The position numbers and the translations under genes are program-made. A DNA stretch of 64,000 nt from Lentibacillus halodurans (GTDB taxonomy: Bacteria; Bacillota; Bacilli; Bacillales; Amphibacillaceae), in contig NZ_FOJW01000011.1 in assembly GCF_900112045.1 (NCBI RefSeq), positions 62,001 to 126,000 of the forward strand, given 5' to 3'. The notes under the pieces were generated by a model. The model worked only from the letters and a program-made list of their open reading frames with translations, ran no database searches and was not told the origin of the DNA. Of this stretch, positions 1 through 8,013 are shown in pieces (the first letter of the stretch is position 1; every line of letters starts with the position of its first letter).

Positions 1-445
1 TTTCGTTTGTCTGTAATTGGAAATGTTCCTGCAGCATTTCAAATTTATCCTGCCCTATATGATGATACAACAGCTGTGTGAGCATATCGTCAGCAAAAAA
101 TTCGACTGGTGAAAAGACACACTGCAATTCATATGTATACGCTCGATGATCGTTTGACTGTTGCTGATAGGTCTTCAATAAACCGATCCCTTCCAGTTTT
201 AGCCTTGCCCGATAAATGTCATTGAGCTGCAGGTCCATATAGTTCATGAGTGTATGGTGTGTCTGAAATACAGTGTTCCGCTGAAAATCCAGTTCATTGA
301 GCAGGGTCTGATATAGTGAAACCGCATGGATTCCAATCAAAGGCTGATATAAATGTGTTAACGATGTTGTATAGTCAAAAGGGAGACTGCCTCTCAGCAA
401 AACCCGATATCCTTCGACCGGCAGGATTTTTGCGATATCCTTCAT
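1..445 (-). CDS. dnaB: DnaB, replication initiation/membrane attachment protein (5' part, runs off the window)
   Basis: The first 148 codons are present and the gene continues past the left edge. The N-terminus (MKDIAKILPVEGYRVLLRG, then LTHLYQPLIGIHAVSLYQTL and KLEGIGLLKTY) matches the N-terminal domain of Firmicute DnaB, the primosomal protein that with DnaD and DnaI loads the replicative helicase at oriC and at restart sites. This is not the helicase called DnaB in E. coli. It lies 38 nt downstream of nrdR on the same strand, the order also seen in B. subtilis (nrdR-dnaB-dnaI), so dnaI is expected next outside the window. The start is the ATG at 443-445, preceded by AAAGGGTT. Confidence 0.9.
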   Translation of the reverse strand, partial: MKDIAKILPVEGYRVLLRGSLPFDYTTSLTHLYQPLIGIHAVSLYQTLLNELDFQRNTVFQTHHTLMNYMDLQLNDIYRARLKLEGIGLLKTYQQQSNDHRAYTYELQCVFSPVEFFADDMLTQLLYHHIGQDKFEMLQEHFQLQTNE

Positions 446-483
446 TATTTTAACCCTTTCTTCTGTCTAACGCACCGAAGCAC

Positions 484-954
484 TTATTCGGATTGTTCTT
501 TGTCTGATTTAATTAAATCCTTCAGTTCATCCAAAAACACAGAGATATCCTTAAACTGGCGATAAACGGATGCGAAACGGACATAGGCCACTTCATCAAT
601 TTCTGAAAGCCGCTCCATAACCATTTCACCTACCTCATTGCTTTCTATCTCGGAAACACCTGTATTACGGAGTTCTTTCTCGACGTCGATCGCAATCTCT
701 TCGATTTTTTCAAGTGGAACAGGCCGCTTTTCGCACGCTTTAATCAGACCGCGGATTAACTTCTCACGGCTGTATTCCTGTCTGGTGCCGTCCTTTTTAA
801 CAATAATTAATGGCACTTCTTCAATCCGTTCAAATGTGGTAAACCTGAAGCCGCATCGTTCACATTCCCTGCGTCTGCGAATTGAACGGCCTTCTTCAAT
901 CGGCCGCGAATCCAACACTCTTGTACTTTTGTTTTGACAATTTGAACATCGCAT
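484..954 (-). CDS. nrdR: NrdR, transcriptional repressor of ribonucleotide reductase genes
   Basis: The 156-residue product has the two NrdR parts. An N-terminal zinc ribbon has CSNC near the start and CERC about 28 residues on, with the basic stretch RSIRRRREC between them. It is followed by an ATP-cone domain (about residues 47-137, with [18 protein letters not shown]). NrdR senses ATP/dATP and represses nrd genes through NrdR boxes; no clear NrdR box pair was noticed in the window. Family members start MRCPxC, so the ATG at 952-954 was preferred to one five codons upstream. Length fits the family (about 150-155 aa). It sits between a frameshifted small gene and dnaB. Confidence 0.95.
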   Translation of the reverse strand: MRCSNCQNKSTRVLDSRPIEEGRSIRRRRECERCGFRFTTFERIEEVPLIIVKKDGTRQEYSREKLIRGLIKACEKRPVPLEKIEEIAIDVEKELRNTGVSEIESNEVGEMVMERLSEIDEVAYVRFASVYRQFKDISVFLDELKDLIKSDKEQSE

Positions 955-979
955 ATTGTCCAACCCCATTCATTGATAA

Positions 980-1376
980 CTACCGTTTGTCCTTATTATC
1001 CTCGATCGGCAGTTCCTTATCGGCATATGTATATAATTTCTGAATGACCTTATGACTATAACCAAAAATCAATCGGAAGCGTTGACTCCGTTGTAACTGA
1101 AAAGTCAATTGCTGTTCTGTAAGGTCTGACCATAATCACAGTCGCTACGATAAATGCTTTCTTCCCTTTGACAATTGTCGCACTTATTTCCCCATGCTCT
1201 TTAGAGATCGCATTAATGTGATACTTGGGATCGTTTTTAAACAGATTTTCCAGCATATTCAATCCTTTTTCACTTGTCGTCTTATAATAGTGTGTCTGCA
1301 GTGAAGGATCTATATGTGTATCATTTGTTTCGGCATGATCACTAAAATACTTTGCAATTGTCCGGCGAAACGACAT
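980..1376 (-). pseudogene. Conserved small cytosolic protein, reading frame broken near its 3' end
   Basis: The intact frame runs from ATG 1374-1376 (GAGGTG ribosome site upstream) to a stop at 1056, giving 106 residues that end abruptly as PIDFWL. A one-base shift at the A5 run 1064-1068 gives a continuation reading PIDF-GYSHKVIQKLYTYADKE and ending at a TAG at 980-982, for a total of about 133 residues. The continuation looks like real protein and fills the gap up to nrdR exactly, so a frameshift (true mutation or sequencing error) is the simplest reading. The protein is alpha/beta with no signal peptide or membrane segment, and I do not recognise its function. It takes the place held by speD in B. 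subtilis, but it is not SpeD-like. Confidence 0.6.
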
Positions 1377-1570
1377 TTTCACACCTCATCCCGGAGAAAG
1401 TAAAATCTATATAGAACCATAATAGCTAATTTCATTATAGACTATGTGTCTATCTATTGTAACACGATTTTTATATATAAAGTAACTATTAAAATTACCT
1501 GAGGCTTGTCCTCGTCATCCCGCATGTAACGCTCCACTGAGCAAAACTTCACTTTCATTATCTGACATTA

Positions 1571-1613
1571 AAAAAGATTGACGCATATTGTGTTTGTAAT
1601 GGTCAATCTTTTC
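1571..1613 (-). terminator. Intrinsic terminator of gapB
   Basis: On the minus strand AAAAGATTGAC pairs with GTCAATCTTTT around a loop of about 20 nt, followed by a run of T. It lies just downstream of the gapB stop and separates gapB from the next minus-strand gene. Confidence 0.75.
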
Positions 1614-1640
1614 TTATTTAACATTTATTGTTTGCTGCTA

Positions 1641-2675
1641 TCATGAAATTCCCACTTGTTTCTCCTGACTCATATAGCTTCCGACGTGTCTGGCAAGGTC
1701 TACCACCCGTCTGGAATAGCCCCATTCATTATCATACCAGGCCAAAACCTTAATCTTGCTGTCTTCCATCACCATGGTTGATAATCCATCAATAATAGCG
1801 GAATAGCTGGTTGTCGTATAATCAATGGAAACAAGCGGTTCATCGCTGTATTTAATAATTCCATTTTGTTCATGCTCCGACGCATTCCGGAAAATGCTGT
1901 TGATCACTTCAGCTGATACAGATTCTTCCACATCAATGACTAGGTCAACCAGTGAAACATTTGGTGTCGGAACTCTTAATGCCATACCATGCAATTTTCC
2001 GTTCAAATGCGGGAGTACCTTTCCAAGCGCTTTCGCTGCCCCAGTCGATGTGGGAATAATCGATTGGGTGCATCCGCGGGCACGCCGTAAATCTTTATGC
2101 GGATTATCTAGGTTTTTTTGATCGTTCGTAAACGAATGAACCGTGGTCATCAGGCCATTGACAATTGTGAAATGATCATCCAGCACTTTAACGACCGGTG
2201 CCAGGCAATTGGTCGTGCAGGATGCATTAGAAATGACATCATCTTCTTCCGGACGATAGGTTTGTTCATTCACACCCACGACGATTGTGTTATCAACCTG
2301 CTTACCCGGAGCTGTAATGACAACTTTTTTGGCCCCCGCCAGAATATGCTGTCCAGCGTCTTCTTTTGTTTTAAACTTGCCTGTTGCCTCGATGACAATA
2401 TCAATCTCATGTTCTTTCCATGGCAATTTTTCCGGTTCACGTGAACTAACAAGATTAATTGGTTTCCCGTTCATTTTCAGACCGTTATGGAGTGCTTTCA
2501 CTTCTCCGTCAAACATACCGTGAATACTGTCATACTTGATTAAATGTGCCAGTGTTTCGGGAGGATAATTGGCATTTATTGATACAACCTCTAGTTCATG
2601 ATCGTTGACCGCCTGACGAAAAACCATTCGCCCTATACGGCCAAAGCCATTGATGGCAATCCGGGTTTTCCTCAT
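1641..2675 (-). CDS. gapB: GapB, glyceraldehyde-3-phosphate dehydrogenase (gluconeogenic type)
   Basis: 344 residues. The Rossmann start INGFGRIGR, the active site SNASCTTNCLAP (catalytic Cys about residue 153) and the C-terminal WYDNEWGYSRR motif identify GAPDH. Residue 33 onward reads NANYPPETLAH instead of the NDL of NAD-specific GapA; this matches B. subtilis GapB, which prefers NADP and runs in the gluconeogenic direction. The position next to nrdR/dnaB also fits GapB. The start has a GGGGGATGG ribosome site. Two CcpN-type boxes lie in the upstream region, consistent with repression under glycolytic conditions. It is a single-gene unit closed by a terminator at 1571-1613. Confidence 0.95.
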   Translation of the reverse strand: MRKTRIAINGFGRIGRMVFRQAVNDHELEVVSINANYPPETLAHLIKYDSIHGMFDGEVKALHNGLKMNGKPINLVSSREPEKLPWKEHEIDIVIEATGKFKTKEDAGQHILAGAKKVVITAPGKQVDNTIVVGVNEQTYRPEEDDVISNASCTTNCLAPVVKVLDDHFTIVNGLMTTVHSFTNDQKNLDNPHKDLRRARGCTQSIIPTSTGAAKALGKVLPHLNGKLHGMALRVPTPNVSLVDLVIDVEESVSAEVINSIFRNASEHEQNGIIKYSDEPLVSIDYTTTSYSAIIDGLSTMVMEDSKIKVLAWYDNEWGYSRRVVDLARHVGSYMSQEKQVGIS

Positions 2676-2691
2676 TTTCCATCCCCCAATT

Positions 2692-2734
2692 TATGTTATA
2701 CTTTTTATCGTTTTGTTATAATTAGTATAACATA
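2692..2734 (-). promoter_or_regulatory. gapB promoter region with two inverted CcpN-type boxes
   Basis: TATGTTATACT occurs on the plus strand at 2692-2702 and again on the minus strand at 2724-2734. Both fit the published CcpN consensus TRTGHYATAYW in every position. The minus-strand copy contains TATACT, a plausible -10 of gapB; the -35 is poor. In B. subtilis CcpN represses gapB and pckA. The two boxes are centred 32 bp apart, about three helical turns. Confidence 0.6.
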
Positions 2735-2875
2735 TTGAAATGAGAATGTGCTAAATTTTAACGAGAAAACTTGCTTTAATTAAAAGATACTATGAACAGT
2801 TATGTTAAAATTAATTCAGAAATGTATAAATTATTGTGATTCAAGGAATCATCACGTATGGAGGGGTGGCATAAA

Positions 2876-3373
2876 TTGAATGTTACGATCGCTAAACCGC
2901 AAACAAAGCATGCAAAGGCTATTGCTGCTATTTGTTCATCGGGCTGGAAACAAACAGTGGAAGGTAAATTGAGCGAAGAATACCAAATACAAAATATTGT
3001 CTACTGGTATAACCATGAACGGGTGGTTCATGACATACATAATGGGGCTTATACATTTACTGCACTAATCGATTCGAAAGTTGCCGGTGTAATTGGCGGC
3101 GGAATGATCGGACCGAATGCAGGAGAGATATTTGTGCTCTATGTAGATGAAACATACCGGTATAAAGGAATTGGAAGACATCTGCTTGAAGTACTGACTC
3201 AAAAACAAATGATCAGTGGTGCTGCAGAGCAATGGGTGTCAGTCCAGAAAGGGAATCAGCTGGGCATCCCCTTTTACGAAGCAAGAGGCTTTAAATGTCA
3301 TGGAAGAAGGGTGACAACCACCGAAACTGGTGAGAAGAAAGTAGCTCTACGGTATTCGAGACAGGTTCGTTAA
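2876..3373 (+). CDS. GNAT family N-acetyltransferase
   Basis: About 165 residues with the GNAT core. Beta4 reads GEIFVLYVDETYRYKG and is followed by the acetyl-CoA pyrophosphate loop RYKGIGRHLLEVL (R-x-x-G-x-G). The C-terminal GIPFYEARGFKCHGRR is the usual beta6/alpha4 part. The substrate cannot be told. The start chosen is TTG 2876-2878, because the GGAGGGGTGG ribosome site lies eight bases ahead of it; the ATG at 2858 overlaps that site. It is divergent from gapB and is the first gene of the stretch that separates gapB from coaE. Confidence 0.85.
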   Translation: MNVTIAKPQTKHAKAIAAICSSGWKQTVEGKLSEEYQIQNIVYWYNHERVVHDIHNGAYTFTALIDSKVAGVIGGGMIGPNAGEIFVLYVDETYRYKGIGRHLLEVLTQKQMISGAAEQWVSVQKGNQLGIPFYEARGFKCHGRRVTTTETGEKKVALRYSRQVR

Positions 3374-4199
3374 TCACTTTTTTTATCTGGGGCTGTCACT
3401 AAATCTATTAAAAAATTAATTATGGCCCTGCTTAGCTATTGGAAGAGATAAAGAAAGTCTTAATTGAAACAATTGGTTTACTAGGTTGAGGAGATATTCT
3501 ATTCGAGCAGCTAAACGGAAGTTAGCTATTATAATGCGTCAGTAGTATTTTAGAAATAATATGGAACCCTTACTCAGAAAATTATTACCGGAAATACTTG
3601 AGTAGCATTTCAGTCATAATCCTGCTACTTTATTACTTGAAAAAGGAAGGAGTGCTGATCAGGAGCTGAGGTTATGGCGGGGGTGTTTCGTTCCTTGTTC
3701 GTTCTGACTCTTCACCCAAAGGAAATGGGAGGGGTTTATGACAAGCTGGGGATTTGGAAAAGAGTTCGCCGCTCGGACAACAAAGGACCTCCTGGCACTT
3801 CCTTATTCTAGAACAATTTAAGTGTTTACGTCATCGTCACTGGTATTCGGGTTGGCTATTGAACTTCCGCAATGGTCTTCTGCAGTAGCGTTTCCATATT
3901 TCCCAAAAGCGTCCGTAATGGAACGAACCGTCACTTAGATTGGTAGGTTTTCATGATATACAGGTATTTTAGGATTAAGGAAAAGCTTATGGTTTTAGCC
4001 CATATCAGATATAAATAACTTGCCAAGTGACGCTCTTCCTTAATGAGTTTTAAAATAGATTTTTTACAATTTCAGAGATATTTCTGTTCTATGACACCCT
4101 ACAAGCTTAAGTACCAAAGAATCCAAGGATGTTTGCAACCATCCCACAGTTTTGTTTGTACTAAGAAGGTTATCACCGTTTTTATTCAATTGTAATTTT
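3374..4199. other. Gene-free stretch, possibly a decayed insertion
   Basis: No convincing gene was found in 826 bp on either strand. The left end carries GGGGCTGTCACTAA (3390-3403) and the right side AGGGTGTCATAG when read on the minus strand (4090-4101). These are roughly inverted to each other and resemble transposon tips, but no transposase fragment could be read between them. The longest open stretch, about 46 codons from the ATG at 3674, matches nothing I know. Confidence 0.3.
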
Positions 4200-5138
4200 T
4201 CAAGCATTTTTACTCAAGTCGAGTAAGTTCCAGATTGCTTCGACTACATCATCTGGACAATCCGTGTGGATCGTGGTATGTCCAGCATTTTTGAGTATAC
4301 GATGCTCCCCACGCGGAACTGAATTTGCAAATTTTTTATAGGTTGTATTTTTTACATTATTGAATGGATCAATAGTCTCACGCAGGAATGATTCACTCGT
4401 GATCGGCGTCATGAATGGATCGATCCCCATCGCTGAAAACACGATCAACGGGATATTTGGCATCTTTCCTCCTTTACGTACCTCTTCATAGACCTCGCTG
4501 TTCAAGTTTTTCCTTTCTGTAATTGTTTTCGATAATGTCCCAAGATGATATTCAATCAGCGGTTCACGTATCGAATCTGGCCACTTTGCAAACATCTGAT
4601 CGAATAAAACACGAAAGGACCGCTTGTAAGTTAGGAGTGTCCGAAGGATAGTAAAACCCTGCTGAACGATGTAGCGTTTTTTTAACTTTGGTGTATTGGT
4701 GAGAAAGTCCTCGTGAGGCGGTTCTAGCAAAAGCATCCCGGCTACCTCATCTGGAAATCGCTGGGCGTAGCGACGTGCGTATATTCCACCCAACGAGTGG
4801 CCGACGAACAGATAGGGAGCTGGTATACCAGCGGTATGCAAAAGACTCCGCAATTCATCAGTAACCTCAAGGGCACTTCGAGGTAGCTTAACCTGATCGC
4901 TCCAGCCCGTTCCCGCTCGATCATAGATCACTGATGTTGTACGCTGACTAATTTTATTGTGAATATTCAGATAATCAAGCCCGACCATGCCGGCCGCCGG
5001 TATAAATACTACTGATGGACTTCCAGACCCAGAGCGGTCGAGTAACAAGCGTCGTCCTTCCACATTGTAGAAACATCCAATCGGCGATTCACTACTTTGG
5101 GATTTATCGCCTTGGTGTTTGTTTGTATAATTTTTCAT
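4200..5138 (-). CDS. Alpha/beta hydrolase
   Basis: 312 residues of the alpha/beta-hydrolase fold. The nucleophile elbow is GHSLGG (Ser near residue 114), the oxyanion region is VVFIPAAGM, and NAGHTTIHTDCPDDVV near the C-terminus supplies the catalytic His. The strand VIYDRAGTGWSD is typical of esterase/lactonase-type members. There is no signal peptide, so it should be cytoplasmic. The start is ATG 5136-5138, with TGGAGGT six bases upstream; an ATG ten codons earlier has no ribosome site. It lies downstream of a tetR-type gene on the same strand (192 bp gap), so that regulator may control it. The substrate is unknown. Confidence 0.85.
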   Translation of the reverse strand: MKNYTNKHQGDKSQSSESPIGCFYNVEGRRLLLDRSGSGSPSVVFIPAAGMVGLDYLNIHNKISQRTTSVIYDRAGTGWSDQVKLPRSALEVTDELRSLLHTAGIPAPYLFVGHSLGGIYARRYAQRFPDEVAGMLLLEPPHEDFLTNTPKLKKRYIVQQGFTILRTLLTYKRSFRVLFDQMFAKWPDSIREPLIEYHLGTLSKTITERKNLNSEVYEEVRKGGKMPNIPLIVFSAMGIDPFMTPITSESFLRETIDPFNNVKNTTYKKFANSVPRGEHRILKNAGHTTIHTDCPDDVVEAIWNLLDLSKNA

Positions 5139-5330
5139 CCGAGACCTCCAATAGTTATTATTTCTCATACTCTTGTATCAGTGTGAATAGCACTTCAAAA
5201 GAACCAGATGGTGCCCGCAACAATCTCGCTACGATCACAAAAAAGCTCGGGCCCTCCGAAAAATGTCTCATGGGACCACATATAACCCCCCCTTGCCCTA
5301 CTAGGAATTACAGCGGAGATAGGGATTAAT

Positions 5331-5954
5331 TCATTTATAAAAAACTTTCCTGAGTTCATTAAGGTAACCATCAAGTTCTGCAAGAATATTGTCATAATCC
5401 AATTCAGTGATTTCTAAATTTCTAATATCCTCCAGTATCTGATTTGTAAAACCAATATTCGCCCAAAAAATAATCTGTTTGCATCTTTCAACGTCCAGCC
5501 CTTCTTTGAATTTAGATTCATCAACTATTTCAAACATTGTCGCATGGCATAAAGATTGTTTTCCGTTAACTCTTTCTTCCAGCTTTTTATTCACTTCATC
5601 AGACTTAGTAATCGCAGTAATTTTAATAAATTCAAAAATCCAAGGATGCTTTTGTAGTAACTCAATCTGGAGAAGATATGATTGCCGCAGCCTTTCAAAA
5701 ATATCTTTTTCGTTAAAATTCATTAAATCAAGATATTCTTTATTAATCATGTCAGTGCAGTAATCATAAAGAAATAGAAAAAGATCCTTTTTACTATTTA
5801 CGTAGTGGAACATTAACCCCTTTGAAATCCCAGACTCTTTTGCAATAACATTTGTCGAGGCATCATCAAATCCCTTCGTGGCAAATTCCTTTAATGCTGC
5901 ATTTAAAATAACATTCCTTCTTTTGGGTTCCAGATCCAAAATTTTAGATAGCAT
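5331..5954 (-). CDS. TetR/AcrR family transcriptional regulator
   Basis: 207 residues. An N-terminal TetR helix-turn-helix (about residues 10-56: VILNAALKEFATKGFDD, then VIAKESGISKGLMFHYVNSKKDL) is followed by an all-helical ligand domain of the usual length. The start is ATG 5952-5954 with AAAGGTGAT ahead of it; an in-frame GTG three codons upstream falls inside that ribosome site. Its promoter carries two copies of a 17-bp palindromic motif (5980-5996 and 6013-6029), indicating autorepression. The hydrolase gene downstream is the likely partner. The ligand is unknown. Confidence 0.88.
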   Translation of the reverse strand: MLSKILDLEPKRRNVILNAALKEFATKGFDDASTNVIAKESGISKGLMFHYVNSKKDLFLFLYDYCTDMINKEYLDLMNFNEKDIFERLRQSYLLQIELLQKHPWIFEFIKITAITKSDEVNKKLEERVNGKQSLCHATMFEIVDESKFKEGLDVERCKQIIFWANIGFTNQILEDIRNLEITELDYDNILAELDGYLNELRKVFYK

Positions 5955-5979
5955 GATAATCACCTTTTATGTATTTGAA

Positions 5980-6029
5980 TTTACCTATTAGATCAATTTT
6001 ATTATAACTGTTTTTACCTGTTAGGTCAA
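5980..6029 (-). promoter_or_regulatory. Sigma-A promoter with paired TetR operators
   Basis: Reading the minus strand, TTGACC (6024-6029), a 17-bp spacer and TATAAT (6001-6006) form a strong sigma-A promoter for the tetR gene. The motif TTGAYCTAAYAGGTAAA occurs twice, over the -35 (6013-6029) and just past the -10 (5980-5996), 33 bp apart. Each copy holds ACCT-NNN-AGGT dyad symmetry, perfect in the first and with one mismatch in the second. Binding at both would block RNA polymerase. Confidence 0.75.
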
Positions 6030-6393
6030 TACACATAGCTTTAAATTATCCGATTTTCTCGGTATAAATTAAATCCGGTCTGTTTTTCTTGGCTCAAGAA
6101 GGTGGAATTTACGTTTTAGGGTTCGATAGACTAATTTTTCCAACACAAACAAACGTCCACGTCTAGGCTGCACGTTTTTAAAGGTTAAAAATATCGGTTA
6201 AATAATGCCTTTATGCTACCTTACAAGCGCTACACAGCAATCTGCATGTCGAATGAAATATATAATATTATTCCACAATCTGGCGCACGATCGTTTAAGT
6301 ACATTTTTCACAAACTATACTGCCATCTTCACACTGGCTCAAATCACTGGTAAAACTTTAATGAAAAATAAATTATAGCATAGTTTTGAAATA
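6030..6393. other. Gene-free stretch
   Basis: No gene could be supported here. A short motif TTATTCCACAATCTGGCGC (6268-6286) resembles a second copy near 7950. Otherwise nothing is recognised. Confidence 0.4.
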
Positions 6394-7062
6394 TTACTTC
6401 ATATAATTTGCGACTAACTTATAGCACCTTTCTTTTGTAAGACTGGCTTGGGTAGCCACATATTCTAATGATTCTGTTGAACCACCTTCATATTCTAGTG
6501 ATGCTTTTTTAGCAGCTTCATCTCTGTGTTCTACCCAATTCCTCTGTTCTTTTCTTAATTTATCCATCTGTTCTGTACTAAGCTGTTCTTTCAACACTCC
6601 ATAAATTTCATTCAATGCCTTATCCCAGTTTTTATATCTTTCCTCCTCTTGTTCCTCCATATCTGATATTGTCGTTTTAGCCTCTGCGTTTTTGTCTGAT
6701 TCTTCCATTCTATTCAGTTTATTGAGATATTCTTCTTTCTTATTTTCAGTAACGTCATCGTCACTATTACCGGACGTCAATGACTTTCCATCATTTGAAT
6801 TTGCAGATGTATTTTCAGAAGTGTCTTCTTGGTCATGTATATGGGTGTCGTCCGTATCTTCTGAAGAATTTTCCGTTCTATTTTTATCTGTATCCTTTGA
6901 GCTTTTATTCGATAAGTTGCCATTTGCATTTTGCGTCGTACTTCTATCCAGTGACTTGTTACTCGAATTAGCATTTGACTCCTCAGATGCATTCCCGCAA
7001 GCAACCAATACAACGAATATTACTGTTAACATTACCATTAAAAATTTATGATTATTTTTCAT
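6394..7062 (-). CDS. Lipoprotein with C-terminal LprI-like domain
   Basis: 222 residues in three parts. (1) A lipoprotein signal peptide with basic start MKNNHK, hydrophobic core MVMLTVIFVVLV and lipobox VACG; Cys22 would be lipidated. (2) A low-complexity Ser/Asn/Asp/Thr-rich linker, about residues 25-105. (3) A helical domain, about 110-222 (EEYLNKLNRMEESDKNAEA, LNEIYGVLKEQL, LRKEQRNWVEHRDEAAKK), matching the lysozyme-inhibitor LprI N-terminal/DUF1311 family. The protein should sit on the outer face of the membrane. LprI-type domains can inhibit lysozyme in some bacteria, but that role is unproven here. Transcribed alone. Confidence 0.82.
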   Translation of the reverse strand: MKNNHKFLMVMLTVIFVVLVACGNASEESNANSSNKSLDRSTTQNANGNLSNKSSKDTDKNRTENSSEDTDDTHIHDQEDTSENTSANSNDGKSLTSGNSDDDVTENKKEEYLNKLNRMEESDKNAEAKTTISDMEEQEEERYKNWDKALNEIYGVLKEQLSTEQMDKLRKEQRNWVEHRDEAAKKASLEYEGGSTESLEYVATQASLTKERCYKLVANYMK

Positions 7063-7178
7063 TAAAATACTACCTTTCTCCTATAATCTGGCTCTATAAA
7101 ACAATAGTGAAGGCACTTTATTCCTGGTAAGCTCCTTTCATCGAAGAACATTTCAAACTGTCAAATTTAAGATAATGG

Positions 7179-7592
7179 TCATTGTGAAAGTTTCTCTAAT
7201 GCTGCTACGGCTTCGATTTCCACTAATTGATTTGAATATCCTAACACTGTCACGCCAGATAAGGTGCTTGGCACATCATGATTACCAAACTCACTTCTTA
7301 TTGTTTCCCACGCAGTTACAAGATCTGTACGATTTTGAGATGCTACAAGAACTCTCGTATATACAACATCATCCAACGAAGCATTACACTCCTTCAATGC
7401 TGTTTTTAATTTCTCAACACAGGTTTCAGCCTGAAGCTCATAATCATTTGGATTAAGTATTTTTCCATCTTTATTAAGAGGACAGGCACCTGCTAGGTAT
7501 AGTAAATCCATTCCAGATGGTACTCGACTGGCATATGCGTAATCAGTTTGAGCTAAATCTGCTGAATGAATAAGTGATATTTTGTTGTTCAT
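7179..7592 (-). CDS. RidA/YjgF family protein (atypical)
   Basis: 137 residues with the trimeric chorismate-mutase-like Rid fold: LLYLAGACPLNKDGKIL, DVVYTRVLVAS, VEIEAVAAL. True RidA enamine/imine deaminases carry a catalytic Arg in a P-x-R-S/T segment before the last strand; here that segment reads VPSTLSGVTV, with Thr in place of Arg. It therefore belongs to another Rid subfamily, and deaminase activity should not be assumed. The start is ATG 7590-7592, seven bases after GGGAG. The decayed monooxygenase gene upstream runs into this frame without a stop. Confidence 0.82.
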   Translation of the reverse strand: MNNKISLIHSADLAQTDYAYASRVPSGMDLLYLAGACPLNKDGKILNPNDYELQAETCVEKLKTALKECNASLDDVVYTRVLVASQNRTDLVTAWETIRSEFGNHDVPSTLSGVTVLGYSNQLVEIEAVAALEKLSQ

Positions 7593-7604
7593 TATCATTC
7601 TCCC

Positions 7605-7836
7605 TTCCTTTGCAGTTCCCTTCCATTCATGATTATTCTGATTAGCTACTACGGTAATGGCTTCTAACGATTTCCAATAAGAAACAGTAACACCATATCC
7701 TTTATCATCTCTTGTGCTTTCAACATCAATAAATCTAGGTTCTTTTTGCTAACTTGATCATTTTTTCCGCTGTATTTTCATACCCCATTGAATCTTGTTC
7801 TGATCTTTGGGAAGTTAGTACAACTGCATAATACAT
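7605..7836 (-). pseudogene. Antibiotic-biosynthesis-monooxygenase (ABM) domain gene, frameshifted and truncated
   Basis: From ATG 7834-7836 the frame gives MYYAVVLTSQRSEQDSMGY, then AEKMIKLAKRT and a stop (7735-7737). The next frame continues the same family: EPRFIDVESTRDDKGYG, then VTVSYWKSLEAI. This is the FxGVExxRDxxGxGITVSYWxSLEAI pattern of dimeric ABM-type monooxygenases. The usual C-terminus (EH...WY..Y..RI) is missing, so the gene carries a frameshift and a 3' deletion. The second frame is open into the ridA-like gene, which starts 13 bases later. Confidence 0.75.
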
Positions 7837-8013
7837 ATTTATTATTTTCTCTCCCAGATTCAGACTTAATTTAAAGGTTTAGCAAACTTATTTATTACTC
7901 GTTTGCCTTTCTTCATTATCTGGCCCATATATTCAGTTTTTACCAACTTTTATTCCAGATAGGCGCCCGTTTATTCAGCTAACAATACATTTTAAAACGG
8001 CGGTTTTTGCGAA

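Noticed and set aside
5195-5300. A possible T-box-like leader before the hydrolase gene, suggested by GGGCACC and a short hairpin with TTTTTT
   Set aside because: The T-box core sequence is not present and the hairpin stem is only about four pairs.
6692-7051. A 119-codon open frame opposite the LprI-like lipoprotein
   Set aside because: It is a mirror frame of the low-complexity Ser/Asp-rich linker, with no ribosome site.
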